Assembly (NCBI GenBank): GCA_945787595.1 | Contig: CALZJV010000079.1 | Span: forward strand, 1 to 14,936 | DNA from: an uncultured Desulfobacterales bacterium | GTDB taxonomy: Bacteria > Desulfobacterota > Desulfobacteria > Desulfobacterales > JAFDCJ01 | DNA length: 14,936 nt | Direction of reading: 5' to 3' | In this document: positions 7,082 to 14,276 of the stretch, in pieces | How positions within the stretch are numbered: the first letter of the stretch is position 1 | Layout of the letters: each line of letters begins with the position of its first letter | The notes under the pieces: generated by a model | Database searches by the model: none | Seen by the model: only the letters and a program-made list of their open reading frames with translations | Told to the model about the DNA's origin: nothing | Program-made: the position numbers and the translations under genes

Positions 7082-9245
7082 AGCCCTGTTGAACATAGAA
7101 CACCTTGATGCCTACTTCGGCAAAAGTCACATCCTGCAGGACGTGAATCTGCAAGTACATCCCGGGGAACTGGTGGTGGTAGTGGGCCGCAACGGCATGG
7201 GCAAAACGACTCTGTTGAAGTCGGTGATAGGGCTGCCGCCCCTGCTCAGAACCGGATCGATCTTTTTCGATGGCCAGGAAACGGTCAAGATGCCCACGCA
7301 TGATATTACCAACCTGGGGATCGGGTATGTTCCGCAGGGAAGGATGCTGTTTCCCTCTTTAACCGTGGATGAACATCTGCGTTTTGCCTGGCGCCAGGGC
7401 GGGGCGAATTCCCAGTGGTCGCCCGAGACGGTCTACGATCTGTTCCCGGAATTGAATAAAAGAGCCCAGATCTCCGGTACCCTCCTGAGCGGCGGCGAAC
7501 AACAGATGCTGGCCATCGGTCGGGCCCTGGTCACCAATCCGCTGCTGTTAATGATGGACGAACCGTCCGAAGGTTTGTCCACACTGGTCATCCAACGGGT
7601 GGAAGAGGTGTGCCGGCATCTGAGTTCCAGCGGGATGTCAATTTTGCTGATTGAGCAGAATATAGAGATGGCTCAGTCTCTGGCCCAACGCGCCTATGTG
7701 TTCGTAAACGGCCGCGTCGCACGGGAATTGCAGGCCGCGACCCTGGCGGCGGACCAAAACCTGCTACAAGAATCGCTGGGAGTGACCGCCGGCACCGGCG
7801 ACCACCCGTCAGTGCAACCCGAGGAACCGGAGGCGGATGCGGCGCTCGAGGAACCGGCGGCTGAAGAGAGCCCCGAAGCCGTCGTCGGAGCCATCGCGCC
7901 GACGCTGTGGAGCCGTACAGGCTATTCAGAGGTGCGGGCGCCTGAAAGCAAGACATATACCCCCCCGGTGCGTGAAACCCAGTCGGCGGTATTGCAGGTA
8001 TCAGTGGCCGACACCATCGACCGGGCCGCCTACATCGCCGGGACCTTCGACACCAAGACGCAAGACCTGCTATACATAAAGTCCTGCCTTGACCGCCAGC
8101 GCCTGCGAACCATTACGGTGGACCTGTCCACTTCGCGGAAACCCTCCCCCGCCGCCATCAGCCCCACAGAGGTGGCTCGAAACCATCCGCAAGGAATTGG
8201 GGCCGTGTTTACCGGTGACCGCGGTTCGGCCGTGGCCGGCATGGCCCAGGCCTTCACCCGCTTCATGGCGGGTCGCCGCGACGTGGGCGGGATCATTTCG
8301 GCCGGGGGCACCGGCGGTACGGCCCTGGCAACCCCGGCGATGCGCAGCCTGCCGGTGGGCCTACCCAAAGTGATGGTTTCCACGGTCGCCTCCGGCAATG
8401 TCCGGCAATACGTGGGCCCTTCAGATATCTGCATGATTTATTCAGTTACCGACGTGGCCGGCATCAACCGCATCTCGGCCAACGTGCTGGCCAACGCCGC
8501 TCACGCTCTGGCCGGCATGATCGGGTTTCGACATGAGGCGGACAACTCCCGGCTGCCGGCAATCGGACTGACCATGTTTGGGGTCACCACCCCCTGCGTC
8601 CAGGCCGTCACCAAAGCGCTCAAAATGCGTTATGACTGTCTGGTGTTCCATGCCACCGGCACCGGGGGTCAATCCATGGAGAAACTGGCCGAATCGGGCA
8701 TGCTCGAAGGCATCATCGATGTTACCACCACCGAGGTGGCCGATTTTCTGGTGGGCGGCGTCATGAGCGCTGGTGAGGATCGCATGGGTGCTATCATCCG
8801 CAGTCAAGTCCCCTATGTGGGTTCCTGCGGGGCGCTGGACATGGTTAATTTCGAAGCCCTTGACACGCTGCCGCAGAAATTCAAGGACCGTAACCTCTAT
8901 CAACACAATCCCCAGGTCACCTTGATGCGCACCACCGCGGCGGAAAACAAGGCAATCGGGCGCTTCATCGCCGCCAAGCTCAACCAGATGGAGGGGCCCG
9001 TGTGTTTTTTGCTGCCCCTGAAAGGGGTTTCGCTGATCGATGCCCCCGACAAACCATTCCACGACCCAGCGGCCGACCGAATGCTATTCGACACCCTGGA
9101 AAGCGAATTTCGGCCGGGCCCCAATCGCCGGCTGATCAAACTCGACCTGAACATCAACGATCCGGCCTTCGCCCAGGCACTGGTCGATAATTTTTTGGAC
9201 ATTATACCTAACCCGGACAAGCCGGAATTGAAAATTGAAGATTGA
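7074..9245 (+). CDS. fusion: LivF-type ABC ATPase + UPF0261 (Tm-1-like) domain
   Basis: A 723-residue two-domain protein. Residues 1-236 are a complete LivF-type ATPase: Walker [10 protein letters not shown] (38-46), Q-loop [11 protein letters not shown] (84-94), signature LSGGEQQ (138-144), Walker B LLLMMDEP (157-164), and ILLIEQN (190-196), where LivF proteins have Gln instead of the switch His. Residues 237-316 are a linker rich in Glu, Pro and Ala. Residues 318 to about 715 are a full UPF0261 domain, beginning [11 protein letters not shown] and carrying the glycine-rich nucleotide-binding stretch [14 protein letters not shown] (GGTGGT at 411-416), then [15 protein letters not shown]0261 is the family of the N-terminal, ATP-binding half of tomato Tm-1. 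The DNA frame is uninterrupted, so this is a genuine fusion and not an annotation join. The next gene encodes the other half of Tm-1. The last four residues and stop fall in a repeat. The biochemical role of UPF0261 in bacteria is unknown to me; the fusion ties it to import. Confidence 0.92.
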   Translation: MPEALLNIEHLDAYFGKSHILQDVNLQVHPGELVVVVGRNGMGKTTLLKSVIGLPPLLRTGSIFFDGQETVKMPTHDITNLGIGYVPQGRMLFPSLTVDEHLRFAWRQGGANSQWSPETVYDLFPELNKRAQISGTLLSGGEQQMLAIGRALVTNPLLLMMDEPSEGLSTLVIQRVEEVCRHLSSSGMSILLIEQNIEMAQSLAQRAYVFVNGRVARELQAATLAADQNLLQESLGVTAGTGDHPSVQPEEPEADAALEEPAAEESPEAVVGAIAPTLWSRTGYSEVRAPESKTYTPPVRETQSAVLQVSVADTIDRAAYIAGTFDTKTQDLLYIKSCLDRQRLRTITVDLSTSRKPSPAAISPTEVARNHPQGIGAVFTGDRGSAVAGMAQAFTRFMAGRRDVGGIISAGGTGGTALATPAMRSLPVGLPKVMVSTVASGNVRQYVGPSDICMIYSVTDVAGINRISANVLANAAHALAGMIGFRHEADNSRLPAIGLTMFGVTTPCVQAVTKALKMRYDCLVFHATGTGGQSMEKLAESGMLEGIIDVTTTEVADFLVGGVMSAGEDRMGAIIRSQVPYVGSCGALDMVNFEALDTLPQKFKDRNLYQHNPQVTLMRTTAAENKAIGRFIAAKLNQMEGPVCFLLPLKGVSLIDAPDKPFHDPAADRMLFDTLESEFRPGPNRRLIKLDLNINDPAFAQALVDNFLDIIPNPDKPELKIED

Positions 9246-9337
9246 AAATTGAAGATTTGTGGATGTCGCTTTGCTCCGTCATTTTTAAAATCGGAAGAAT
9301 ACCTTAAATATTCAATATTCAATTGTTACAAGTTTCT
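9225..9337. repeat. dispersed intergenic repeat, copy A
   Basis: The left arm is a tandem of AAAATTGAAGATT (9231-9243 and 9245-9257). The core is TCGCTTTGCTC (9266-9276), TCATTTTTA (9279-9287) and AGAATAC (9296-9302). The right arm ATATTCAATATTCAATT (9309-9325) is roughly complementary to the left arm, and AGTTTCT (9331-9337) ends it. The same core words in the same order and nearly the same spacing recur in copy B (10291-10444). The left arm overlaps the end of the transporter fusion gene and provides its stop. Confidence 0.65.
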
Positions 9338-9420
9338 GAAAATATCCTAAATAAATGTTTTTGCACAAAAAGCAAAGAAATGAATTTAAGGATCTAACGG
9401 TTCTGCCGGAAATGAAATTT

Positions 9421-9425
9421 AGGAG
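9421..9425 (+). promoter_or_regulatory. ribosome-binding site that fixes the start at 9433
   Basis: AGGAG followed by seven bases and ATG 9433. The longer frame beginning at 9355 has no such site and reads through non-family sequence partly derived from the repeat's flank, so 9433 is the likely start. Confidence 0.75.
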
Positions 9426-9432
9426 ATTACTT

Positions 9433-10266
9433 ATGGCCCGTTTCACCCGACAACAAATTTTAGATCGGCTCAACGCGAAAATTCGCAGCGGACAGCCCAT
9501 CGTGGGCGGCGGCGCCGGCACCGGACTGTCGGCCAAATGCGAGGAGGCCGGCGGGATCGACCTGATCGTGATTTACAATTCAGGCCGCTACCGCATGGCC
9601 GGCCGGGGATCGCTGGCAGGTCTGATGTCTTATGGCAACGCCAATGACATCGTGATGGAGATGGCCTATGAAGTGCTTCCGGTCGCCCGCAACACCCCTG
9701 TGCTGGCCGGCGTCAACGGCACCGACCCCTTTTGTATCTTCGACCACTTTCTCGACCGACTCAAGGCAATGGGGTTTGCCGGGGTGCAGAATTTCCCCAC
9801 GGTGGGGCTCATCGACGGCAACTTCAGGCAAAACTTAGAGGAGACCGGGATGGGTTTCGGGTTGGAGGTGGACATGATCCGGTTGGCACACGAAAAAGAT
9901 ATGCTGACGACGCCTTATGTGTTCTCTGAAGACGATGCCGTCGCCATGACCGAGGCCGGCGCCGATGTCATCGTCTGCCATATGGGGCTGACCACCGGCG
10001 GCAACATCGGAGCCGACACGGCCAAAACTCTGGACGATTGTGTCGATTATATCAACACCTGGAGCGCAGCCGCGCTGAAAAAGCGCCGAGACGTGATTAT
10101 CCTGTGCCATGGGGGTCCGATCTCCATGCCCGCAGATGCCGAGTACGTCCTGAAACGCTGTCCGGATTGCAACGGGTTCTACGGGGCCTCCTCGATGGAG
10201 CGGCTGCCGACCGAGAAGGCCCTTACGGCCCAAACCAAGGCTTTTCTAAACATCAAGCGCAGCTAA
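9433..10266 (+). CDS. TIM-barrel protein, PEP-hydrolase-like (Tm-1 C-terminal-like)
   Basis: A 277-residue cytoplasmic protein of the TIM-barrel family often annotated as phosphoenolpyruvate hydrolase or signal-transduction TIM barrel; the catalytic role is not established for most members. It opens with [22 protein letters not shown], with strands following in order: [31 protein letters not shown] (90-100), [13 protein letters not shown] (117-129), a NLEETGMGF segment (134-142), [14 protein letters not shown] (177-190), [13 protein letters not shown] (221-233) and [15 protein letters not shown] (247-261). All conserved motifs of the family are present and the length is full. In plants this domain is fused behind UPF0261 in Tm-1; here it is the next gene after a UPF0261 domain. 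A decayed relative lies at 2441-2770. It is flanked by two copies of one repeat and followed by a possible weak terminator. Confidence 0.88.
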   Translation: MARFTRQQILDRLNAKIRSGQPIVGGGAGTGLSAKCEEAGGIDLIVIYNSGRYRMAGRGSLAGLMSYGNANDIVMEMAYEVLPVARNTPVLAGVNGTDPFCIFDHFLDRLKAMGFAGVQNFPTVGLIDGNFRQNLEETGMGFGLEVDMIRLAHEKDMLTTPYVFSEDDAVAMTEAGADVIVCHMGLTTGGNIGADTAKTLDDCVDYINTWSAAALKKRRDVIILCHGGPISMPADAEYVLKRCPDCNGFYGASSMERLPTEKALTAQTKAFLNIKRS

Positions 10267-10290
10267 CGGCCGCCCCGGCCTGGCCGTTTT
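10265..10290 (+). terminator. possible weak terminator after the TIM-barrel gene
   Basis: AACGGCC (10265-10271) pairs with GGCCGTT (10282-10288) around a ten-base GC-rich loop, and the stem ends in TTTT (10287-10290). It overlaps the stop codon of the gene. The T-run is short, so termination would be partial; downstream genes could still be reached by read-through or have their own promoter. Confidence 0.45.
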
Positions 10291-10444
10291 GAACAGCGAA
10301 CCGCAGAATATCGAACAGCGAACCGCAGAATTTAGAAGGGAGGATTCGCTTTGCTCAATCATTTTTATAAAATAAACAGAATACATTACTTCGACATTCG
10401 ACATTCATTATTCGATATTCGATATTCGCATTTTCAGAGTTTCT
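10291..10444. repeat. dispersed intergenic repeat, copy B
   Basis: The left arm contains GAACAGCGAACCGCAGAAT twice (10291-10309 and 10313-10331). The core has TCGCTTTGCTC (10346-10356), TCATTTTTA (10359-10367) and AGAATAC (10378-10384). The right arm is a series of TTCGACATTC and TTCGATATTC units (10390-10428), and AGTTTCT (10438-10444) closes it. The order and spacing of core words match copy A; the arms differ in sequence but keep the pattern of repeated units complementary across the core. No gene is visible in it. Confidence 0.7.
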
Positions 10445-10530
10445 TTTTCGATTAAACTGGCCGCCGGCGGCGTATTAGATGGATGGGCCAGGCCGGCGTT
10501 ACGTAGTTTGTCAACCATAGGAGGAGTACT

Positions 10531-12210
10531 ATGACTATTTCCGGGTGGGTTATTCTGGTGGTCATCATCGCGTTAATCCTCATCGCGGTGGGGATCTGGT
10601 TCATCCGTTCCTTTTATCATCGATCGTCCAAGGAGATCGCCTTCGTTCGCACCGGACTGGGGGGGCAGAAGGTCATCATCGATGGTGCCGCTTTCGTTTT
10701 TCCGATTTTTCACGATATCACAGAAGTCCATCTCAATACCCTGCGACTGTCGGTGGTACGTGAGAAGGAAAAAGCATTGATTTCCGAGGACCGCATGCGC
10801 GTGGACGTGGCCCTGGATTTTTACATTCGGGTCCGAAAAGAGGTCGACAGCGTCACCATCGCCGCACAGACCCTCGGGCGCAAGACGGGCAAGCCCGACG
10901 AACTGCGCGAGATGATGGAGGGCAAATTTTTCGACGCACTTCGGGCCACAGCCGCCGGCATGACCTTGGAAATGCTTCACGAGCAACGCAGCCAGTTTGT
11001 TCAGTCCGTGGGGAAGGCGGTGGCCGAGTCCCTGGAAAAAAACGGGTTTGAACTTGAAACCGCCAGCCTGATCGACCTCGACCAGACCGACATGGAATAC
11101 TTCAATCCCTCAAATGCTTTTGACGCCGAGGGTTTGACCCGCTTGACGGACGAGATCGAACAGCGCAAGAAAACGCGCAACGACATCGAGCAGGACACCC
11201 TGATCCAAATCCGCACCAAGAACCTGGAGACCGAAAAGCAAAGCCTGGATATCGAACGCGAGAGCGAATACGCCCGTCTGGCCCAGGAAAAGGAGTTGGA
11301 GTTCCGCCGGGCCCAGCAACAGGCTCAGTTGGTCCGCGAGCGCGCCGAGCGCAAGCGTGAATCGCAGGTGGCTGACATCATTGCCAACGAGGAGATAGAG
11401 AAAGCCAGCATTGCTTCCGAGCGCCAGCTGAAGCAGGACCGCATCGAGCAGCAGCGTGACATCGAGGCCATGGAGATCGAACGGCGCAAATTGATTGAGC
11501 TGGCCGAGCACGCCCGGACGATTGCCGTGGCCGAATCCTCCGAGGCCGAGACGGCGGCACGCGCCAAGGCCGATGAGGTGCGCGCGGCGGCCATTTCTGC
11601 CGAAGAGGCCATCTTTACTGCCCGGGAGAAGGCCCAGGCGGATCGTAAAAAGCAAGTGGAGCTGATCCTGACGGCCCTGGAGGTGGAAAAAGATCAGCTG
11701 CGTCAAAAGACTCGCATCGCCACCGAAAAGACGGTGGCCGCCGAACGGGCGGACATTGCGCGCATCGAGGCCGATTCCTTCGCCGTGGCCGAAGAGACAC
11801 GCTCGAAAGCCTATCAAATTCGGCACCAGGTTGAATCTGAAGGCGTCCGGCTCATGGCCGAGGCCAACAACATCGCCAGCCCCGAGGCCCGGATCTCGGC
11901 CTTGCGTATGAGACTGGTAGAAAAACTCGACACGATCATCCGCGAAAGCGTCAAGCCCATGGAGAAGATCGAAGGGATCAAGGTGATCCACCTCGACGGC
12001 CTGACGGTGCCGGCCGGCGGTGGTTCTCCGGACAGCGAAGGCGGACTCACCGATCGGCTCGTCAGCAGCGCCTTGCGCTACCGCGCCCAGGCCCCTATCT
12101 TGGACCACCTGTTGGGCGAAATCGGCATCGATGCCGGCGACCCCAGCAAACTCACTCAACTGCTGGCTGAACTGCAGAAGGATCGCCCCGAAGGGGACAA
12201 GGAGAAGTAA
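10531..12210 (+). CDS. flotillin-like SPFH/band-7 membrane protein
   Basis: A 559-residue membrane-anchored protein. Residues 5-27 form one transmembrane helix (GWVILVVIIALILIAVGIWF). An SPFH/band-7 domain spans about 32-200 (IAFVRTGLGGQKVIIDGAAF, then RVDVALDFYIRV). A long Ala/Glu/Arg-rich coiled coil runs about 200-445, with the flotillin-type entry FNPSNAFDAEGL. A short hydrophilic C-terminal region ends at GDKEK. Flotillins oligomerise into membrane platforms that organise other proteins. A strong AGGAGG lies six bases before the ATG. Bacterial flotillins are often encoded with an NfeD-family partner; none is here. Instead it is followed three bases later by an SRPBCC gene, so it probably serves this operon. 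A 264-base gap holding repeat copy B precedes it; a perfect 12-base palindrome (10460-10471) lies in that leader. Confidence 0.9.
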   Translation: MTISGWVILVVIIALILIAVGIWFIRSFYHRSSKEIAFVRTGLGGQKVIIDGAAFVFPIFHDITEVHLNTLRLSVVREKEKALISEDRMRVDVALDFYIRVRKEVDSVTIAAQTLGRKTGKPDELREMMEGKFFDALRATAAGMTLEMLHEQRSQFVQSVGKAVAESLEKNGFELETASLIDLDQTDMEYFNPSNAFDAEGLTRLTDEIEQRKKTRNDIEQDTLIQIRTKNLETEKQSLDIERESEYARLAQEKELEFRRAQQQAQLVRERAERKRESQVADIIANEEIEKASIASERQLKQDRIEQQRDIEAMEIERRKLIELAEHARTIAVAESSEAETAARAKADEVRAAAISAEEAIFTAREKAQADRKKQVELILTALEVEKDQLRQKTRIATEKTVAAERADIARIEADSFAVAEETRSKAYQIRHQVESEGVRLMAEANNIASPEARISALRMRLVEKLDTIIRESVKPMEKIEGIKVIHLDGLTVPAGGGSPDSEGGLTDRLVSSALRYRAQAPILDHLLGEIGIDAGDPSKLTQLLAELQKDRPEGDKEK

Positions 12211-12213
12211 CAA

Positions 12214-12654
12214 ATGGTCAAGGTTTATCGGTCCACGGTCCTGAACGCCCCGGCCGATCGGGTGTGGCGGGATCTGCGAGATTTCAACGGGCTGGCCAGC
12301 TGGCACCCGTTGATCGTAATGAGCCGCATCGAAAAAGGCCACCCGGCCGACAAGGTCGGGTGCGTGAGAATTTTCCAGCACAAAGACGGCGCCCAGGTCC
12401 GGGAAAAACTGCTGTCGTTGTCGGATTACGACTACACCTGTATTTCCGCTATCCTGGACAGCCCCATGGATCTGAGCGATTACATTGCCACCCTGCGGCT
12501 GTTTCCCGTCACCGAGGGCAATCGCTGCTTCATTGAGTGGTCTGCGGAATTCGATTGCCCGCCGGAAAAGGTTGCCGAGCTGACTGAAAGCGTCAGCGGC
12601 GGGATGTTTCTGGCCGGGCTGGACGCATTGAAAAAACGCTACGGGCAATTATGA
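12214..12654 (+). CDS. SRPBCC (START/Bet v 1-like) ligand-binding protein
   Basis: A 146-residue cytoplasmic single-domain protein of the polyketide-cyclase/MxaD-like branch of the SRPBCC superfamily, whose fold encloses a deep hydrophobic pocket. It shows the usual start VLNAPADRVWRDLRDFNGLA, then WHP, the REKLLSLSDYDYTC strand, the ILDSPMDLSDYIATLRL segment and a C-terminal helix GGMFLAGLDALKKRYG. AAGGAG at 12199-12204 gives a good ribosome site. It starts three bases after the flotillin stop, and its last four bases (ATGA) overlap the next start, so the three genes are surely co-translated. Its sequence closely parallels residues 1-146 of the next protein, which indicates tandem duplication. 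It could bind, carry or modify the imported compound; no catalytic residue can be assigned from sequence alone. Confidence 0.87.
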   Translation: MVKVYRSTVLNAPADRVWRDLRDFNGLASWHPLIVMSRIEKGHPADKVGCVRIFQHKDGAQVREKLLSLSDYDYTCISAILDSPMDLSDYIATLRLFPVTEGNRCFIEWSAEFDCPPEKVAELTESVSGGMFLAGLDALKKRYGQL

Positions 12655-14132
12655 AGGTCAACGTCATTCAATCGGCCGTCATTGACGCCCCAATCGATCG
12701 GGTGTGGGCCGTGCTGCGCGATTTCAACAGTCACGGCCGCTGGCATCCGGCTGTGGCCCGCAGCCGGATGGAAAACGATGTCGCCGGCGACGTGGTCGGT
12801 GGTGTGCGACGATTCAGCCTCAGCGACGGCGCCGAGCTGCGTGAGCAGTTGCTTAGCCACAGCGACCGCGAGTACACCTTTACTTACTGCATCCTCGACT
12901 CGCCCCTACCTCTATTTGACTACATGGCCACGGTTCGCCTCAAGCCGGTGACCGACGGTAACCAGACCTTTTGGGACTGGCGCTCGCAGTTTCGCGCCCC
13001 GGACGATCGGGCCGCGGAACTGGAAAACCTGGTGGGCCGGCAGGTTTACGAGGCCGGGTTCGGAGGGCTGCGAACGTTTCTGGCCGACCAGGCGGCGCCC
13101 CCTAGGCCGCCAGTCCCCGAAGAGGCGGCGGCAGCTGTTGGTGGCGAGCACCTGCCTTCCAGGGCGGTGGTGGCGGCAACTGCCGGAAGTCCCGAGGTCA
13201 TGTCCCTGAGCGATGTGACCATCTCTGCGCCAGGCCCTCAGCAAGTACGCATCCGTCAGACCGCCATTGCGGTCAACTACCTCGATCTCAAGCATCGCCG
13301 GGGAATCGCTGCGGGCTTTGATTTCCCGGGGACACCGGGTATGGAAGGCGTGGGTGAGGTCATCGACGTGGGCGAACAGGTCAATGGCTTATTCCCGGGT
13401 GACCGCGTCGCCTACATGAGCCGAAGGCCCGGGGCCTATGCCGATATCCGCTGTATCGAGGCCGACGCCTGCACTCCCCTGCCCGATGGCGTATCCGATA
13501 ATGACGCTTCAACGTTGCTCAAAGGCGTTACGGCGGCGTTGCTGCTTAGGCGGGTTTTCAGGGCCGCCCCGGGCGCCACGATCCTGATCCAGGCGGTTGC
13601 CGGCGGCCTGGGCCACTTGCTCAGCCAAGGGGCCAAATCTATGGATCTTACTGTCATTGGCACGGTATCCACTAGCGAGAAGGCCAAGTTCAGCCGAGAC
13701 CGCGGCTGCGACTACCCCATTGTGGTTGCGGATGATACCCCCGTAACGGCCGAAGTGATGCGCATCACCAATGGGCGTGGGGTCGACTATTGGGTCCACA
13801 GCAGCGGCGGCCATGGCCTCGATACCGCCGTCGCCTGCCTCTCCCGCTGCGGGCACTGCGCCGTGATCGGAGACCGCGACGGACAGTCCATCCCGCTAGA
13901 GGTGAATGTGTTGAAGCAGCGGTCCCTGACCGTATCAGCCCCGGTATGTTTCGACTATTTAAACGATCGGCTCTACCTGCAGCGCCTCGCCCATCAGCTG
14001 TTCGCAAAGATTCAAAGCCGCATGATCATCCCCGTCATCGAAGCGTTTCCCCTAAGCCAGGCCTCTGAAGCCCATCATCGAATCGAATCCCGACAGACCA
14101 TGGGTGCCGTCGTTCTGATCCCTGGTGAGTGA
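12651..14132 (+). CDS. fusion: SRPBCC domain + quinone-oxidoreductase-type dehydrogenase
   Basis: A 493-residue protein in one uninterrupted frame. Residues 1-146 are an SRPBCC domain (IDAPIDRVWAVLRDFNSHGR, WHP, ILDSPLPLFDYMATVRL) homologous to the whole preceding protein. Residues 147-168 form a Pro/Ala/Glu linker. Residues 170-492 are a medium-chain dehydrogenase of the zinc-free NADPH:quinone oxidoreductase type: AIAVNYLDLKHRRG (205-218), FPGTPGMEGVGEVIDVGEQV (225-244), PGDRVAY (249-255), nucleotide-binding AVAGGLG (315-321), VIGTVSTSEKAKF (335-347), and RQTMGAVVLIP at the end. Zinc-ligand cysteine clusters are absent, as expected for this subfamily. Members reduce quinones or activated double bonds with NADPH. 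The fused SRPBCC pocket could present a hydrophobic substrate to the reductase. It closes the operon, with 144 bases before a convergent gene. Confidence 0.9.
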   Translation: MKVNVIQSAVIDAPIDRVWAVLRDFNSHGRWHPAVARSRMENDVAGDVVGGVRRFSLSDGAELREQLLSHSDREYTFTYCILDSPLPLFDYMATVRLKPVTDGNQTFWDWRSQFRAPDDRAAELENLVGRQVYEAGFGGLRTFLADQAAPPRPPVPEEAAAAVGGEHLPSRAVVAATAGSPEVMSLSDVTISAPGPQQVRIRQTAIAVNYLDLKHRRGIAAGFDFPGTPGMEGVGEVIDVGEQVNGLFPGDRVAYMSRRPGAYADIRCIEADACTPLPDGVSDNDASTLLKGVTAALLLRRVFRAAPGATILIQAVAGGLGHLLSQGAKSMDLTVIGTVSTSEKAKFSRDRGCDYPIVVADDTPVTAEVMRITNGRGVDYWVHSSGGHGLDTAVACLSRCGHCAVIGDRDGQSIPLEVNVLKQRSLTVSAPVCFDYLNDRLYLQRLAHQLFAKIQSRMIIPVIEAFPLSQASEAHHRIESRQTMGAVVLIPGE

Positions 14133-14276
14133 ACCCCGGAAACTACCCATTATGAGGGTGAATATAACAAATGTTGTGTCCGCATTGGTTTTTTTGCTTG
14201 ATTCGCTCTCAAAAATCGAATTCGTATCCTCAAAAGCCTCTTTGTATCTATCACATACGAAACTCTAATTCTTTTT

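Noticed and set aside
8442..9062. 206-codon minus-strand open frame
   Set aside because: Antisense to the UPF0261 domain; His/Gly-rich translation without family resemblance.
10291..10444. Tandem short units considered as a CRISPR array
   Set aside because: The units are short and abutting, without unique spacers of constant length, and there are no cas genes.
11110..12648. 512-codon open frame on the minus strand opposite the flotillin and SRPBCC genes
   Set aside because: It is antisense to two well-supported genes; Glu/Ala/Arg-rich coding sequence of this base composition commonly leaves the opposite strand open. Its translation shows no recognisable domain.
14133..14276. Terminator between the convergent genes
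   Set aside because: There are T-runs and a CGAATTCG palindrome but no GC-rich stem directly followed by a T-run on either strand.
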